This document shows, piece after piece, positions 26,776 through 34,344 of a stretch of DNA of 47,478 nt (position 1 is the stretch's first letter; every line of letters begins with the position of its first letter). The translations under genes were made by a program, and so were the position numbers. The stretch is from the NCBI RefSeq assembly GCF_000423305.1, contig NZ_AUHS01000029.1, positions 1 through 47,478 on the forward strand, given 5' to 3'. Below the pieces are notes generated by a model. That model saw nothing but the letters and a program-made list of their open reading frames with translations, was not told where the DNA came from and made no database searches. This DNA comes from Legionella moravica DSM 19234 (GTDB lineage: Bacteria > Pseudomonadota > Gammaproteobacteria > Legionellales > Legionellaceae).

Positions 26776-27864
26776 ATGAATACTCTGTTTGTTGATCCGG
26801 ATATTGCAAAAGCATCAACCATAGCTTCACAATTTTATACCTCACCGGATTGGTTTGAATTAAGTAAAGAAAAAATATTCAGTAAAACCTGGCAATTCTG
26901 CCTTGGTACCGATACGTTGAATACCCAGGGAACTCTCGTACCACATACTTTACTTCCTGATTTTTTGAATGAACCGTTACTCTTTACCAAAGATGAACAA
27001 GGCATTACACGCTGCTTAAGTAATATTTGCACGCACAGAGGTAAAATTCTGGTAGATCACCCCTGTACCTCGCATAAAATAAAATGTCCCTACCATGGCC
27101 GTCGATTTAATTATCGTGGTGAATTCCTCTATATGCCTGAATTTGAACAAACTAAGGATTTTCCTTCACCTCGCGAACACCTCACCCCAATCCCTTTCAA
27201 TACGCTGGAACCTTTTATTTTCGCATCTCTGGCTCCAACAGTTCCTTTCAATGAAGTATTTGCTGATATTAAAGAAAGATTGTTCTGGCTTCCTATGGAG
27301 CAAATGCGTCTTGATAGAGAGCGCTCCAGAGATTATATGGTTAAAGCACACTGGGCTTTATATTGTGAAAATTATCTGGAAGCCTTGCACATCCCTTTTG
27401 TCCATTCTGGATTAAGACAGGTCATTGATTGTACTACCTACACCACTGAGTTGTACCGATACAGTAATTTGCAACTGGCATTAGCTCGTGAAGGAGAAGA
27501 ATGCTTCGCGTTACCAAGGGAATCTCAGGATTATGGAAGGCGAGTTGCGGCGTATTATTATTGGATATTCCCTAATACCATGCTGAATTTTTATCCATGG
27601 GGCTGCTCTGTTAATAACGTTCAACCTATCAGCCCCGAGCTGACTAAAGTGTCTTTTTTAACCTATGTTCTGGATAAAACAAAACTGGGCAAAGGCGCAG
27701 GCGGAGCACTGGATCAAGTAGAACTTGAAGATGAGGCAGTTGTAGAGTCCGTACAAAAAGGAATCAAATCACGTTATTATGATACGGGGCGGTTTTCACC
27801 AACAAAAGAACAGGGTACTCACCATTTTCAACGTTTACTGTGTGAATTTCTAAATGATTCCTGA
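26776..27864 (+). CDS. Rieske-type ring-hydroxylating oxygenase, alpha subunit
   Basis: This is a 362-residue cytosolic non-haem iron oxygenase. The Rieske cluster ligands are CTHRG (Cys85, His87) and CPYHG (Cys104, His107). The mononuclear iron site is NYLEALHIPFVH, with His205 and His210 in the usual arrangement. Such enzymes hydroxylate aromatic rings, or oxidise quaternary amines in the choline-monooxygenase branch. The protein is shorter than typical dioxygenase alpha subunits, and no beta subunit, ferredoxin or reductase gene is adjacent. I chose the ATG at 26776 because AAAGGA lies seven bases before it; a longer frame from 26710 has no site. The next reading frames in the same direction are a 29-residue mini-ORF and a His-rich protein, possibly functionally linked. 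Confidence 0.87.
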   Translation: MNTLFVDPDIAKASTIASQFYTSPDWFELSKEKIFSKTWQFCLGTDTLNTQGTLVPHTLLPDFLNEPLLFTKDEQGITRCLSNICTHRGKILVDHPCTSHKIKCPYHGRRFNYRGEFLYMPEFEQTKDFPSPREHLTPIPFNTLEPFIFASLAPTVPFNEVFADIKERLFWLPMEQMRLDRERSRDYMVKAHWALYCENYLEALHIPFVHSGLRQVIDCTTYTTELYRYSNLQLALAREGEECFALPRESQDYGRRVAAYYYWIFPNTMLNFYPWGCSVNNVQPISPELTKVSFLTYVLDKTKLGKGAGGALDQVELEDEAVVESVQKGIKSRYYDTGRFSPTKEQGTHHFQRLLCEFLNDS

Positions 27865-27990
27865 AAAAAAAGAAATTATTGAACCATTCCTGTGCCTATT
27901 TGTTAAGCGCTATTCTTTTTTGTCCCCATTCATGAGAACACATGACAGTAAATCGGATGGAACTCGCTGTTTAACAGGATATAACAAAAC

Positions 27991-28007
27991 GTTATCACCA
28001 TGATAAC
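27991..28007. promoter_or_regulatory. LysR-type dyad (T-N11-A)
   Basis: GTTATCACCATGATAAC is a perfect six-base dyad with a five-base spacer and contains the T-N11-A form of a LysR box. It lies 34 bases before a TATACT -10-like box (28041-28046) and upstream of the mini-ORF at 28078. The LysR gene at 28630-29517 is a candidate regulator, though it is not divergent from this site. Confidence 0.4.
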
Positions 28008-28077
28008 CCCTACCTAATGGTTGAATGAAACCGTTCTTTCTATACTGGGTTCGTCTAATAACTAAAAGGAACCCAAA

Positions 28078-28167
28078 ATGAGACAACAAATAATCGAAAC
28101 AATCATCAAAGCGAAATTAGCCAAAGGAATCACCCAGCACAAATGTTGTCGTGGGATGCATGGTTAA
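28078..28167 (+). CDS. 29-residue mini-ORF ending in CCRGMHG
   Basis: A short frame reads from a basic amphipathic helix (MRQQIIETIIKAKLAKGI) to TQHKCCRGMHG and stop. AAAAGGA lies seven bases before the ATG, a -10-like TATACT lies 32 bases before it, and a dyad lies just upstream, so it has the layout of a real gene. The two adjacent cysteines, Arg-Gly and His near the end resemble a modified or metal-binding peptide rather than a leader with regulatory codons. It sits between a Rieske oxygenase gene and a His-rich protein gene. No family is recognised; it could still be a chance frame. Confidence 0.45.
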   Translation: MRQQIIETIIKAKLAKGITQHKCCRGMHG

Positions 28168-28214
28168 CGAGTTAAAATTTATATCTCACCGGAACACAAT
28201 ACAGGTGCTACAGA

Positions 28215-28670
28215 ATGAATCATCTACCCCAATTAAATGACGTACTCAATTACAAAAATCCAGCGGTAATCAAACGCTTTCAAGATAACTATCCTAAAGA
28301 AGCTTCACGAGCGGAACAACTGTTTTCTGAGATGCTGCGTTATTTATGGTTATGTGAGAAACATTCCTGGGATTTAATACAGTCTCCTGACAATCCTGAC
28401 CTGCGTTTTATTCCGGTGATGCATGAAGAAATGCGTACTATAGATAATATGTGGCATGAATTTATATTAATAACTCGAGATTATCATGATTTTTGTCACC
28501 ACTATTTCGGCCACTTTCTGCACCATGAACCCAATATGAGAGAGAGTTTGGCCTATTCCGAATCCCAATTCGTTGAGTCACTTACCTTATTCCTCAATTA
28601 CGTTTATAAGGTATTAGGTGAAGAAGTGCTCAGGAACTGGTTTGCAGACCATCTTCATGAAGCAGCTTAA
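28215..28670 (+). CDS. Conserved His-rich protein, glycine-rich-domain (GRDP/DUF1399)-like core
   Basis: The protein has 151 soluble residues. The core, EEMRTIDNMWHEFILITRDY followed by HDFCHHYFGHFLHHEP, matches a motif of a conserved family (DMWH.F...T..Y..FC...FG.F.HH) seen in plant glycine-rich domain proteins and many small bacterial proteins. Seven histidines and a cysteine in 40 residues suggest a metal site. The reaction is unknown. It starts 47 bases after the mini-ORF and may be co-transcribed with it. Its last 41 bases overlap the 3' end of the convergent LysR gene. Confidence 0.65.
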   Translation: MNHLPQLNDVLNYKNPAVIKRFQDNYPKEASRAEQLFSEMLRYLWLCEKHSWDLIQSPDNPDLRFIPVMHEEMRTIDNMWHEFILITRDYHDFCHHYFGHFLHHEPNMRESLAYSESQFVESLTLFLNYVYKVLGEEVLRNWFADHLHEAA

Positions 28671-29517
28671 CGGTATTTTTAATGGCTTTAATTAATTCTT
28701 TTAAAGCCATTATATCACGTTGCTCTGGGCGATAAGCCAAGTATATTTCATCCAGGTAATTGGGCATGTTCGCTACGGGCTTTAAAGCATATTGTACTGT
28801 TCGAACAACACTATACGGTAAAATTCCAATCCCTGTACCGCTAGCAAGCAAACTGGCGATTACGTCCAGATTACTGCTGGTCAATAACCGATAATTGCTT
28901 CTCCCCTGTTCACGGAGAGTGCTCAGGATCTGTTGCGTTTGCATTAATTCTGGATCACAAATGATCGTTCCCCCCTGCTCAAATGACCACTGATAATCAT
29001 CTGCCTGCCAAAAGCCGACTTCATCCCTATATAATTTGTGTAGAATAATTCCCGGATGTTGTACGGGATTAACCACTATCCCTACATCTATTGACATCTT
29101 AATGACTCCCTCAACAATCCTTCTTGACAGATCATGAACCAATGCAATTTCCAAATGAGGATAATTCGCTACAAAATCAGGGAGTAAATGCGGTAAAAGA
29201 TGACGTGCCACCGTGGGATGACACCCCAGAGTAATGCGGCCCTGTACTTCTTGACATGAAGCCAGACTTTCCGATTTAACTCGTTCCCATAAAGTTAACA
29301 ACTCCTTGGTATGCCGATGCAACTGGCAGCCGGCCTTGGTTAATTTGACGCCGGTTTTGACTCTCAGGAACAAGGGTGTTCCTATAAAGGTTTCCAGACG
29401 TTTGATTGCCTGACTTAATGAGGGCTGACTGATGCCAAGTCGTTCCGAGGCTCTGGAAAAATTAAGCGTATGACAGACTTCATTGAAATAATATAATTCT
29501 GTTGATGATGCAAGCAT
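28630..29517 (-). CDS. LysR-family transcriptional regulator
   Basis: This is a 295-residue DNA-binding regulator. The winged helix-turn-helix occupies residues about 3-62 (FNEVCHTLNFSRASERLGISQ, then PSLSQAIKRLE), followed by a linker helix and a periplasmic-binding-like sensor domain (residues about 90-290, including GRITLGCHPTVARHLLP). The inducer is unknown. It overlaps the 3' end of the His-rich protein gene on the other strand by 41 bases, so the two transcripts may interfere. The T-N11-A dyad at 27991 is a possible target. No ferredoxin or oxygenase partner is encoded with it. Confidence 0.92.
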   Translation of the reverse strand: MLASSTELYYFNEVCHTLNFSRASERLGISQPSLSQAIKRLETFIGTPLFLRVKTGVKLTKAGCQLHRHTKELLTLWERVKSESLASCQEVQGRITLGCHPTVARHLLPHLLPDFVANYPHLEIALVHDLSRRIVEGVIKMSIDVGIVVNPVQHPGIILHKLYRDEVGFWQADDYQWSFEQGGTIICDPELMQTQQILSTLREQGRSNYRLLTSSNLDVIASLLASGTGIGILPYSVVRTVQYALKPVANMPNYLDEIYLAYRPEQRDIMALKELIKAIKNTVKLLHEDGLQTSS

Positions 29518-29757
29518 ACATTGTCCCCTTTCATTCCAGCCGCTGAAACGCTGCTATCGATTTTTGATCACCCCGACAACTCACGTCCAGCATTATTTTA
29601 AATGCCTGCCCGTTCATCAAAATCAGAACATGGATTCAGAATAACAGCACATAACATGTTCCTGCACTACAAACATAAAAAGCATAGCCCCAGCTCAATG
29701 CCTCCTAGAATAATGACCTATATAAATAAGAAAAGAAAAATTAAAACCGTCATTGAG

Positions 29758-31272
29758 TTAAGTAGGGACGTCCATGGTGTTATTGAGCATGCTTACAGAA
29801 AAAATAACTCGAAACCCAGGCTCTAAAATCTGCCCCAGTGGATTATGCGACAATTCGCTGGCATAGACCAATTCTCTTAATTCCATCAGGTGTTGATAGC
29901 TGCTTCTGACTCCAGATAATGTACTGACTAACTGGTTCAGATTATCCCTATACTGATTGATATACTTCATGAAGACCTCATGAGTATAAGCATCATTAGC
30001 TAAATAGTCTGCCAACAAAGTTGCTCCTTGAAATTGAGCACTGTTCTCCCGAAGATTATTTAAAAACGAGTTCAACCAATCTCCAGTACTCTGCTCGGGC
30101 AGAAGCTTTAATAAATCACAACGTTGTGATGAAAAAAGTGGATGAGTAAAATCCACCATCAGCACTGACTCAGCAAAATGTTTGTTGATCACGTTTTGAT
30201 GAATCAATTGGTGAATCATCTGAATGCCCGCCTTAGCGTTAACGGGAGTAAGCCATGCATGATCGGCATCCCGTAATGTGGTTTCAGGAAATTGCATGTC
30301 AAACTCCTGAAGCACTTGCTCATAATCCTGACGGGAAACCGATACATCGATACGCCCTAATAAAGGATGCAACCAAAATGACGAGGGTATAACTATTCGA
30401 CGATCTGATTGCTCCGTACTGGACTCTATATTGATTTCAGTAGTACAAAATAAGGGGCGTAGTTGTTCCTGTAACGATAATTTCTTTTGAAACTGTGCCA
30501 TAGACTTGCTTCTGGCCAATTTCTCCAATCCAGCGGATACATCCTTGGTAAATAAAGCGGCATCTTCTACTTCATTTAAGAGAGCCTTAACCTCATTATC
30601 CGGCGAGTTAGGAGTCAGGATTAACGGGCGACGAACAGTCCACCAATCATTATGGGGTTTCTCTAATTCTTTCAGGATTGGGCCGCCTGAATTATGACAT
30701 GCGGAACAACGCATGCGATGACCAAAATGATGTTCTTCCTTTGGGGTATCCCTGTACAACCACTTATTATCTTGATATGCATCCGCTGAATCACCTCGAT
30801 AAAACCAACGAACAGCATTATGTTCTATACCTCTAAGCTCATAAAAATTATAAAACCCTTTTTGTTTATCCCAGGCAATAGCCTCTATCAATAATTTACG
30901 AGGTTCAGATTGTTGATCCAATATAATTTCAGAATCATGCACATCGGTAAAATACCCCAGAAATAAATCGCCCCGAGCAATTAAACTACCTCCAGGTAAC
31001 CTGCCAAAAATGGATTCAAAAAAACTGAAACTACCCTGGTAAGGATTATTCCTCCCACGATTGGCTACCATGCTGATCTGCTCATGCATTCCATTTTCAT
31101 CAATGATTTTTTTAAGCTCATGAATAGTTACAGGACAGGATGTTGCGCTTGATAACATGACAAACAAAGGATCATGCATGATGCGCCCTAAAGGCTTATT
31201 GTTCATATAAACCATACATTTTGCATGAGCCAGTGAAGAAATTAATATTAATCCAACCAATAATTTTCTCAT
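29758..31272 (-). CDS. Secreted protein with a CxxCH haem-binding motif
   Basis: This is a 504-residue exported protein. Residues 1-17 are a signal peptide ending in AHA. RMRCSACHNSGGPIL contains a C-S-A-C-H motif (Cys189, Cys192, His193), the covalent haem site of cytochrome c, and a distal methionine could be supplied later. The preceding HHFGHRMR adds histidines. The rest is not recognised. The layout, a long N-terminal unit then a single haem motif, recalls periplasmic peroxidase- or lipoprotein-like cytochromes of unknown partner. It is divergent from a LysR gene 92 bases away, the usual arrangement for a regulated target. Confidence 0.7.
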   Translation of the reverse strand: MRKLLVGLILISSLAHAKCMVYMNNKPLGRIMHDPLFVMLSSATSCPVTIHELKKIIDENGMHEQISMVANRGRNNPYQGSFSFFESIFGRLPGGSLIARGDLFLGYFTDVHDSEIILDQQSEPRKLLIEAIAWDKQKGFYNFYELRGIEHNAVRWFYRGDSADAYQDNKWLYRDTPKEEHHFGHRMRCSACHNSGGPILKELEKPHNDWWTVRRPLILTPNSPDNEVKALLNEVEDAALFTKDVSAGLEKLARSKSMAQFQKKLSLQEQLRPLFCTTEINIESSTEQSDRRIVIPSSFWLHPLLGRIDVSVSRQDYEQVLQEFDMQFPETTLRDADHAWLTPVNAKAGIQMIHQLIHQNVINKHFAESVLMVDFTHPLFSSQRCDLLKLLPEQSTGDWLNSFLNNLRENSAQFQGATLLADYLANDAYTHEVFMKYINQYRDNLNQLVSTLSGVRSSYQHLMELRELVYASELSHNPLGQILEPGFRVIFSVSMLNNTMDVPT

Positions 31273-31326
31273 TGCATTCCATCCTTATAATTGATGAGAA
31301 CACTGTATTTGCATCCCATTAATAAG

Positions 31327-31344
31327 TAAAATTAATTAATTTTA
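31327..31344. promoter_or_regulatory. Palindrome in the LysR/cytochrome divergent gap
   Basis: TAAAATTAATTAATTTTA is an 18-base perfect palindrome 20 bases before the LysR ATG at 31365 and 55 bases from the cytochrome-like start. It is a candidate autoregulatory operator, but its AT composition makes chance possible. Confidence 0.4.
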
Positions 31345-31364
31345 TCAAGTGATTAGTTTTATTT

Positions 31365-32222
31365 ATGAAACTCTCCTCACGGCAATTAAAAGCTTTTGCA
31401 GTAACGGCCCAAACACTCAATTTTTCCAAGGCAGCCCTGCAGTTGCATATTACTCAGTCCGCATTATCGCAACGAATTCAAAAACTGGAGGATCGCCTCA
31501 AGAATGCCTTATTTATAAGAGGAGCAGGCGGTATAAAATTAACCAACATTGGAGAGCACCTACTTCGCTATTGTACAACTCAAGCGAAACTGGAAGAAGA
31601 ATTTCTGATTCATACTGGATTATCCGATTATCAAAAGTTGGTCGGCACCATCAGAATTGCAGGCTTCTCAACAATCATGGAGTCGCTCGTCATTCCTGAA
31701 CTCGTGGAACTACTTCAAAAAGCACCCCAATTAAATCTTGAACTTCATTCAATGGAACTCAGAGAGTTAATGCCTGCATTGGAGGAGGGCAAAGTTGATT
31801 TTATCATTACACAAGCTCAAGTACCCCGACCTGAAATTGACTATGAGTTACTAGGATACGAACTGAATGTACTCATCACATCAGCAACACAAAGCTGTCC
31901 TGATGATGTATTCCTGGATCATGATTATGAAGATACAATGACCTCAAATTTCTGGCGCATGCAACACTCTGGGCCAGAGTCATGGCGAACATTTTACCTG
32001 GATAATATTCATATGATTCTTGCCGGAGTAAAAATGGGACTGGGAAAAGCCATTGTCCCGATTCATCTGATACAAAAAGATGCTGCTTACTTGATTATGG
32101 ATGAGTTCAACCCTTACCCTACACCGGTATATCTGGCCTCATTTAAAGGGAACGCACAAACTCTGCTGCATCAGTCACTGAAAAAATACCTTAGCTGCAT
32201 TTCAAAAAAACTATCAAAGTGA
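31365..32222 (+). CDS. LysR-family transcriptional regulator
   Basis: This is a 285-residue regulator with an N-terminal helix-turn-helix (RQLKAFAVTAQTLNFSKAA, then LHITQSALSQRIQKLE) and an effector-binding domain (GTIRIAGFSTIMESLVIPEL, then ELRELMPALEEGKVDF). Length and plan resemble the ArgP/IciA side of the family, which often lacks strict inducers. It is divergent from the CxxCH protein gene and probably controls it. The stop is four bases from the stop of the convergent acyltransferase gene. No strong ribosome site is visible upstream. Confidence 0.92.
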   Translation: MKLSSRQLKAFAVTAQTLNFSKAALQLHITQSALSQRIQKLEDRLKNALFIRGAGGIKLTNIGEHLLRYCTTQAKLEEEFLIHTGLSDYQKLVGTIRIAGFSTIMESLVIPELVELLQKAPQLNLELHSMELRELMPALEEGKVDFIITQAQVPRPEIDYELLGYELNVLITSATQSCPDDVFLDHDYEDTMTSNFWRMQHSGPESWRTFYLDNIHMILAGVKMGLGKAIVPIHLIQKDAAYLIMDEFNPYPTPVYLASFKGNAQTLLHQSLKKYLSCISKKLSK

Positions 32223-32226
32223 TCCA

Positions 32227-32931
32227 TCATTCTGAAACTGCACGAATACTGCCAAGTTTGGCATTTGCTTCCACTGTTTCATTGACTAATGTATTTCCAT
32301 AACCTATCCATGCCCCTTTTTTGATTGTCGTACCGGGACCGATTGTAGTGGCCATCCCTATAAACACGTCATCTTCAATAACCACAGGGGACATAAAAAC
32401 AAGGCTGCCCACATCGGAATGGCAACTGATGCTGACACCGCTCCCTATTGTGACATTTTTTCCTATTGAAATAAGAGGAGTATCGACCAGATCAATATCA
32501 TAAGAATTCATTATCTGAAATGAAACCTTTGCTCCCAATGCTCGCCAATACAAAAATTTCAAAATATTGAACGATTGAATGATAAAAATTAACCCGGTGA
32601 TTTTTGCTGCTCGGGACAAGGCAAAATGACAAAACCAGGCGATCATCATTCGATTCAATTCCCGTTTGTAGCGCCCTGGTTTTAATTTGGGTAAACTGAT
32701 TCGGATTAAAAAGACAATCGCGATTAATGTAAAAAAAAGGATAAGGGGTGCCAAAGGGAGGACAAGCCAGGTTTTTGAGTAACCGTGATAAACAAATAAA
32801 CCGGTCATACTCATGGCCACAACTGCCGGCATCAAACTTAAGAAAAAAGAAATTAAATCAATGAAGAGAAGTGAAGAAACGGTTACCTGATTTTTTTTGG
32901 TGGATTTTTTACGGTTGGTTTTCTCTGTCAT
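32227..32931 (-). CDS. Membrane-anchored hexapeptide-repeat acyltransferase-like protein
   Basis: This 234-residue protein has two N-terminal membrane helices (about 22-47 and 54-76), a linker, and a C-terminal left-handed beta-helix (residues about 150-230). Hexapeptide repeats are seen in ISIGKNVTIGSGVSIS and VVIEDDVFIGMATTIGPGTTI. Typical members transfer acetyl or acyl groups to sugars or lipids. The N-terminus is very basic (TEKTNRKKSTKKN). No obvious catalytic histidine near the trimer interface was identified apart from His173-like in ISCHSD. The substrate is unknown. It is convergent with the LysR gene and precedes lpnE by over 100 bases of untranslated sequence. Confidence 0.75.
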   Translation of the reverse strand: MTEKTNRKKSTKKNQVTVSSLLFIDLISFFLSLMPAVVAMSMTGLFVYHGYSKTWLVLPLAPLILFFTLIAIVFLIRISLPKLKPGRYKRELNRMMIAWFCHFALSRAAKITGLIFIIQSFNILKFLYWRALGAKVSFQIMNSYDIDLVDTPLISIGKNVTIGSGVSISCHSDVGSLVFMSPVVIEDDVFIGMATTIGPGTTIKKGAWIGYGNTLVNETVEANAKLGSIRAVSE

Positions 32932-33022
32932 GACGCAGAATTCCTTAGAACTTATCTCATTTACACGAAGCAGCAGTTAATGGTATCCATAGTACATTCA
33001 AAAAGAGAAATCTGAAAGTGAC

Positions 33023-33047
33023 CCGGGTGAATCCATCGTTCACCCGG
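33023..33047 (-). terminator. Hairpin terminator after lpnE
   Basis: CCGGGTGAA and TTCACCCGG form a nine-pair stem with a seven-base loop, ending nine bases past the lpnE stop. The sequence following on the reverse strand is T-rich (CTTTCAGATTTCTCTTTTT). Confidence 0.6.
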
Positions 33048-33055
33048 AGGCGCGA

Positions 33056-34186
33056 TCATTCTGTTTTAGCTTTATAATTATCGCTGTATTGCTGACCTAA
33101 CATTTTGGCCTTGACCAAATCATCAGCACTGAGTGTTTTCTCAAGCTCACTCAGATTTGGAGATGCCTTATCATAGCCATGATTAACTGCAGCACTAAAC
33201 CAGGCATAGGCCATAACCGGATCCGCTGCTATGCCAATCCCATCACGATAATAAACACCCAATTGGTTTTGCGCTTTACCGTATCCTTGTTCCGCTGCCT
33301 TACGCATCCAGAATACTGATTGCTCCAGGTTTTTACCTACCCCGTCTCCATAGAAGTACATATCGCCCAGATTAAATTGCGCGTTAGCATTCCCTAAATC
33401 AGCACTTTTTTGATACCAATAAGCTGCCTTTTGCAAATCTGTCCTTCCCAACTTACCTGCATCGTATAAGTAGCCCAACTCTAATTGAGATTTGGCGTGA
33501 TTTTGTTCCGCTGCTTTTTCGAAATATTGAGACGCTTTATTAAAGTCCACAGGAACACCATCACCCTGCTCGTACATTAAACCAAGATTATACTGAGCGC
33601 TGGCATTTCCCATATCTGCTGCCTTGGAATACCAGACTATCGCTTCTGCTTTATCTTTTTTCACACCCGTTCCGGTGTCGTAGTCATAGCCAATCGCTAA
33701 AGCCGCATTGGAATTACCTAATTCTGCTGCTTTCTTATACCAAATCATGGCTGTTTCAGCACTCTGAGGAACGCCTGATCCGGTATCGTACATATAGCCC
33801 AGACCGTATTGACCGTCGGGATTATTCTGATCAGCCGCTTTTTGATACCAGGTCAGCGCTTTTTTAAAGCCTTCCGGGGTATTTAGGTACCAGTAAAATC
33901 CAGCCAGAAGTACCTGCGCGTCTACATTACCCTGATTTGCGGAAGCCAGTAATAATTGCTCTGTCTTGTCCGCATTATAAGCTACCCCCTGAGCATTGTA
34001 ATACATTTTTCCGAGCAGATATTGGGCCTTGGCATCACCTTTTTCTGCTTCAGGGCTAAGTAAAATAAAGGCCTTTTCATAATGCTTCTGGTTATAGGCA
34101 TCTTCGCCTTCCTGTGTTGTTGCAAAGGCATAAGAGCTCATTAATGTAACCAACGAAAGCGATAAAATATATTTTTTCATGTCCAT
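33056..34186 (-). CDS. lpnE: Sel1-repeat protein LpnE
   Basis: This is a secreted virulence-associated protein of 376 residues. A signal peptide covers residues about 1-22 (ILSLSLVTLMSSYAFA). From residue 50 to 345 there are eight tandem Sel1-like repeats of about 36 residues, with the consensus A..GN..AQ..LG.MY..G.GV, for example GDAKAQYLLGKMY and GNASAQYNLGLMYEQGDGV. LpnE of L. pneumophila has about 375 residues and eight such repeats, and promotes host-cell entry and control of vacuole trafficking. The length and plan agree. An alternative ATG lies two codons in. AAGG precedes the first ATG by about 10 bases. It is monocistronic, ending in a hairpin. Confidence 0.9.
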   Translation of the reverse strand: MDMKKYILSLSLVTLMSSYAFATTQEGEDAYNQKHYEKAFILLSPEAEKGDAKAQYLLGKMYYNAQGVAYNADKTEQLLLASANQGNVDAQVLLAGFYWYLNTPEGFKKALTWYQKAADQNNPDGQYGLGYMYDTGSGVPQSAETAMIWYKKAAELGNSNAALAIGYDYDTGTGVKKDKAEAIVWYSKAADMGNASAQYNLGLMYEQGDGVPVDFNKASQYFEKAAEQNHAKSQLELGYLYDAGKLGRTDLQKAAYWYQKSADLGNANAQFNLGDMYFYGDGVGKNLEQSVFWMRKAAEQGYGKAQNQLGVYYRDGIGIAADPVMAYAWFSAAVNHGYDKASPNLSELEKTLSADDLVKAKMLGQQYSDNYKAKTE

Positions 34187-34325
34187 GTTAGATACCTTAT
34201 TTTAATTAGCTATCGAATTAAAGTATATTACAAAAATCAAACATTGCACGATATTAAAATACAAAATGATTCAAAATCTTGCATATTGTTATTATAAATA
34301 ATTCAGATAGATTAAATTAAAATAA

Positions 34326-34344
34326 GGAAAGGCATCACCTTTCC
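34326..34344 (-). terminator. Terminator of the GH3 operon, overlapping its stop
   Basis: GGAAAGG and CCTTTCC pair around a five-base loop (on the reverse strand, TGATG) that contains the TGA stop codon of the GH3 gene. On the reverse strand the hairpin is followed by TTATTTTAATTTAATC. It ends the leftward unit 34335-38989. Confidence 0.6.

Noticed and set aside
27991..28007. Transcription terminator of the Rieske gene
   Set aside because: The dyad has only six pairs, low GC content and no T-run, and lies 127 bases past the stop; an operator is more likely.
29602..29826. 74-codon forward frame between the LysR and CxxCH genes
   Set aside because: Its composition is basic and irregular, it has no ribosome site, and it runs into the antisense of the cytochrome-like gene.
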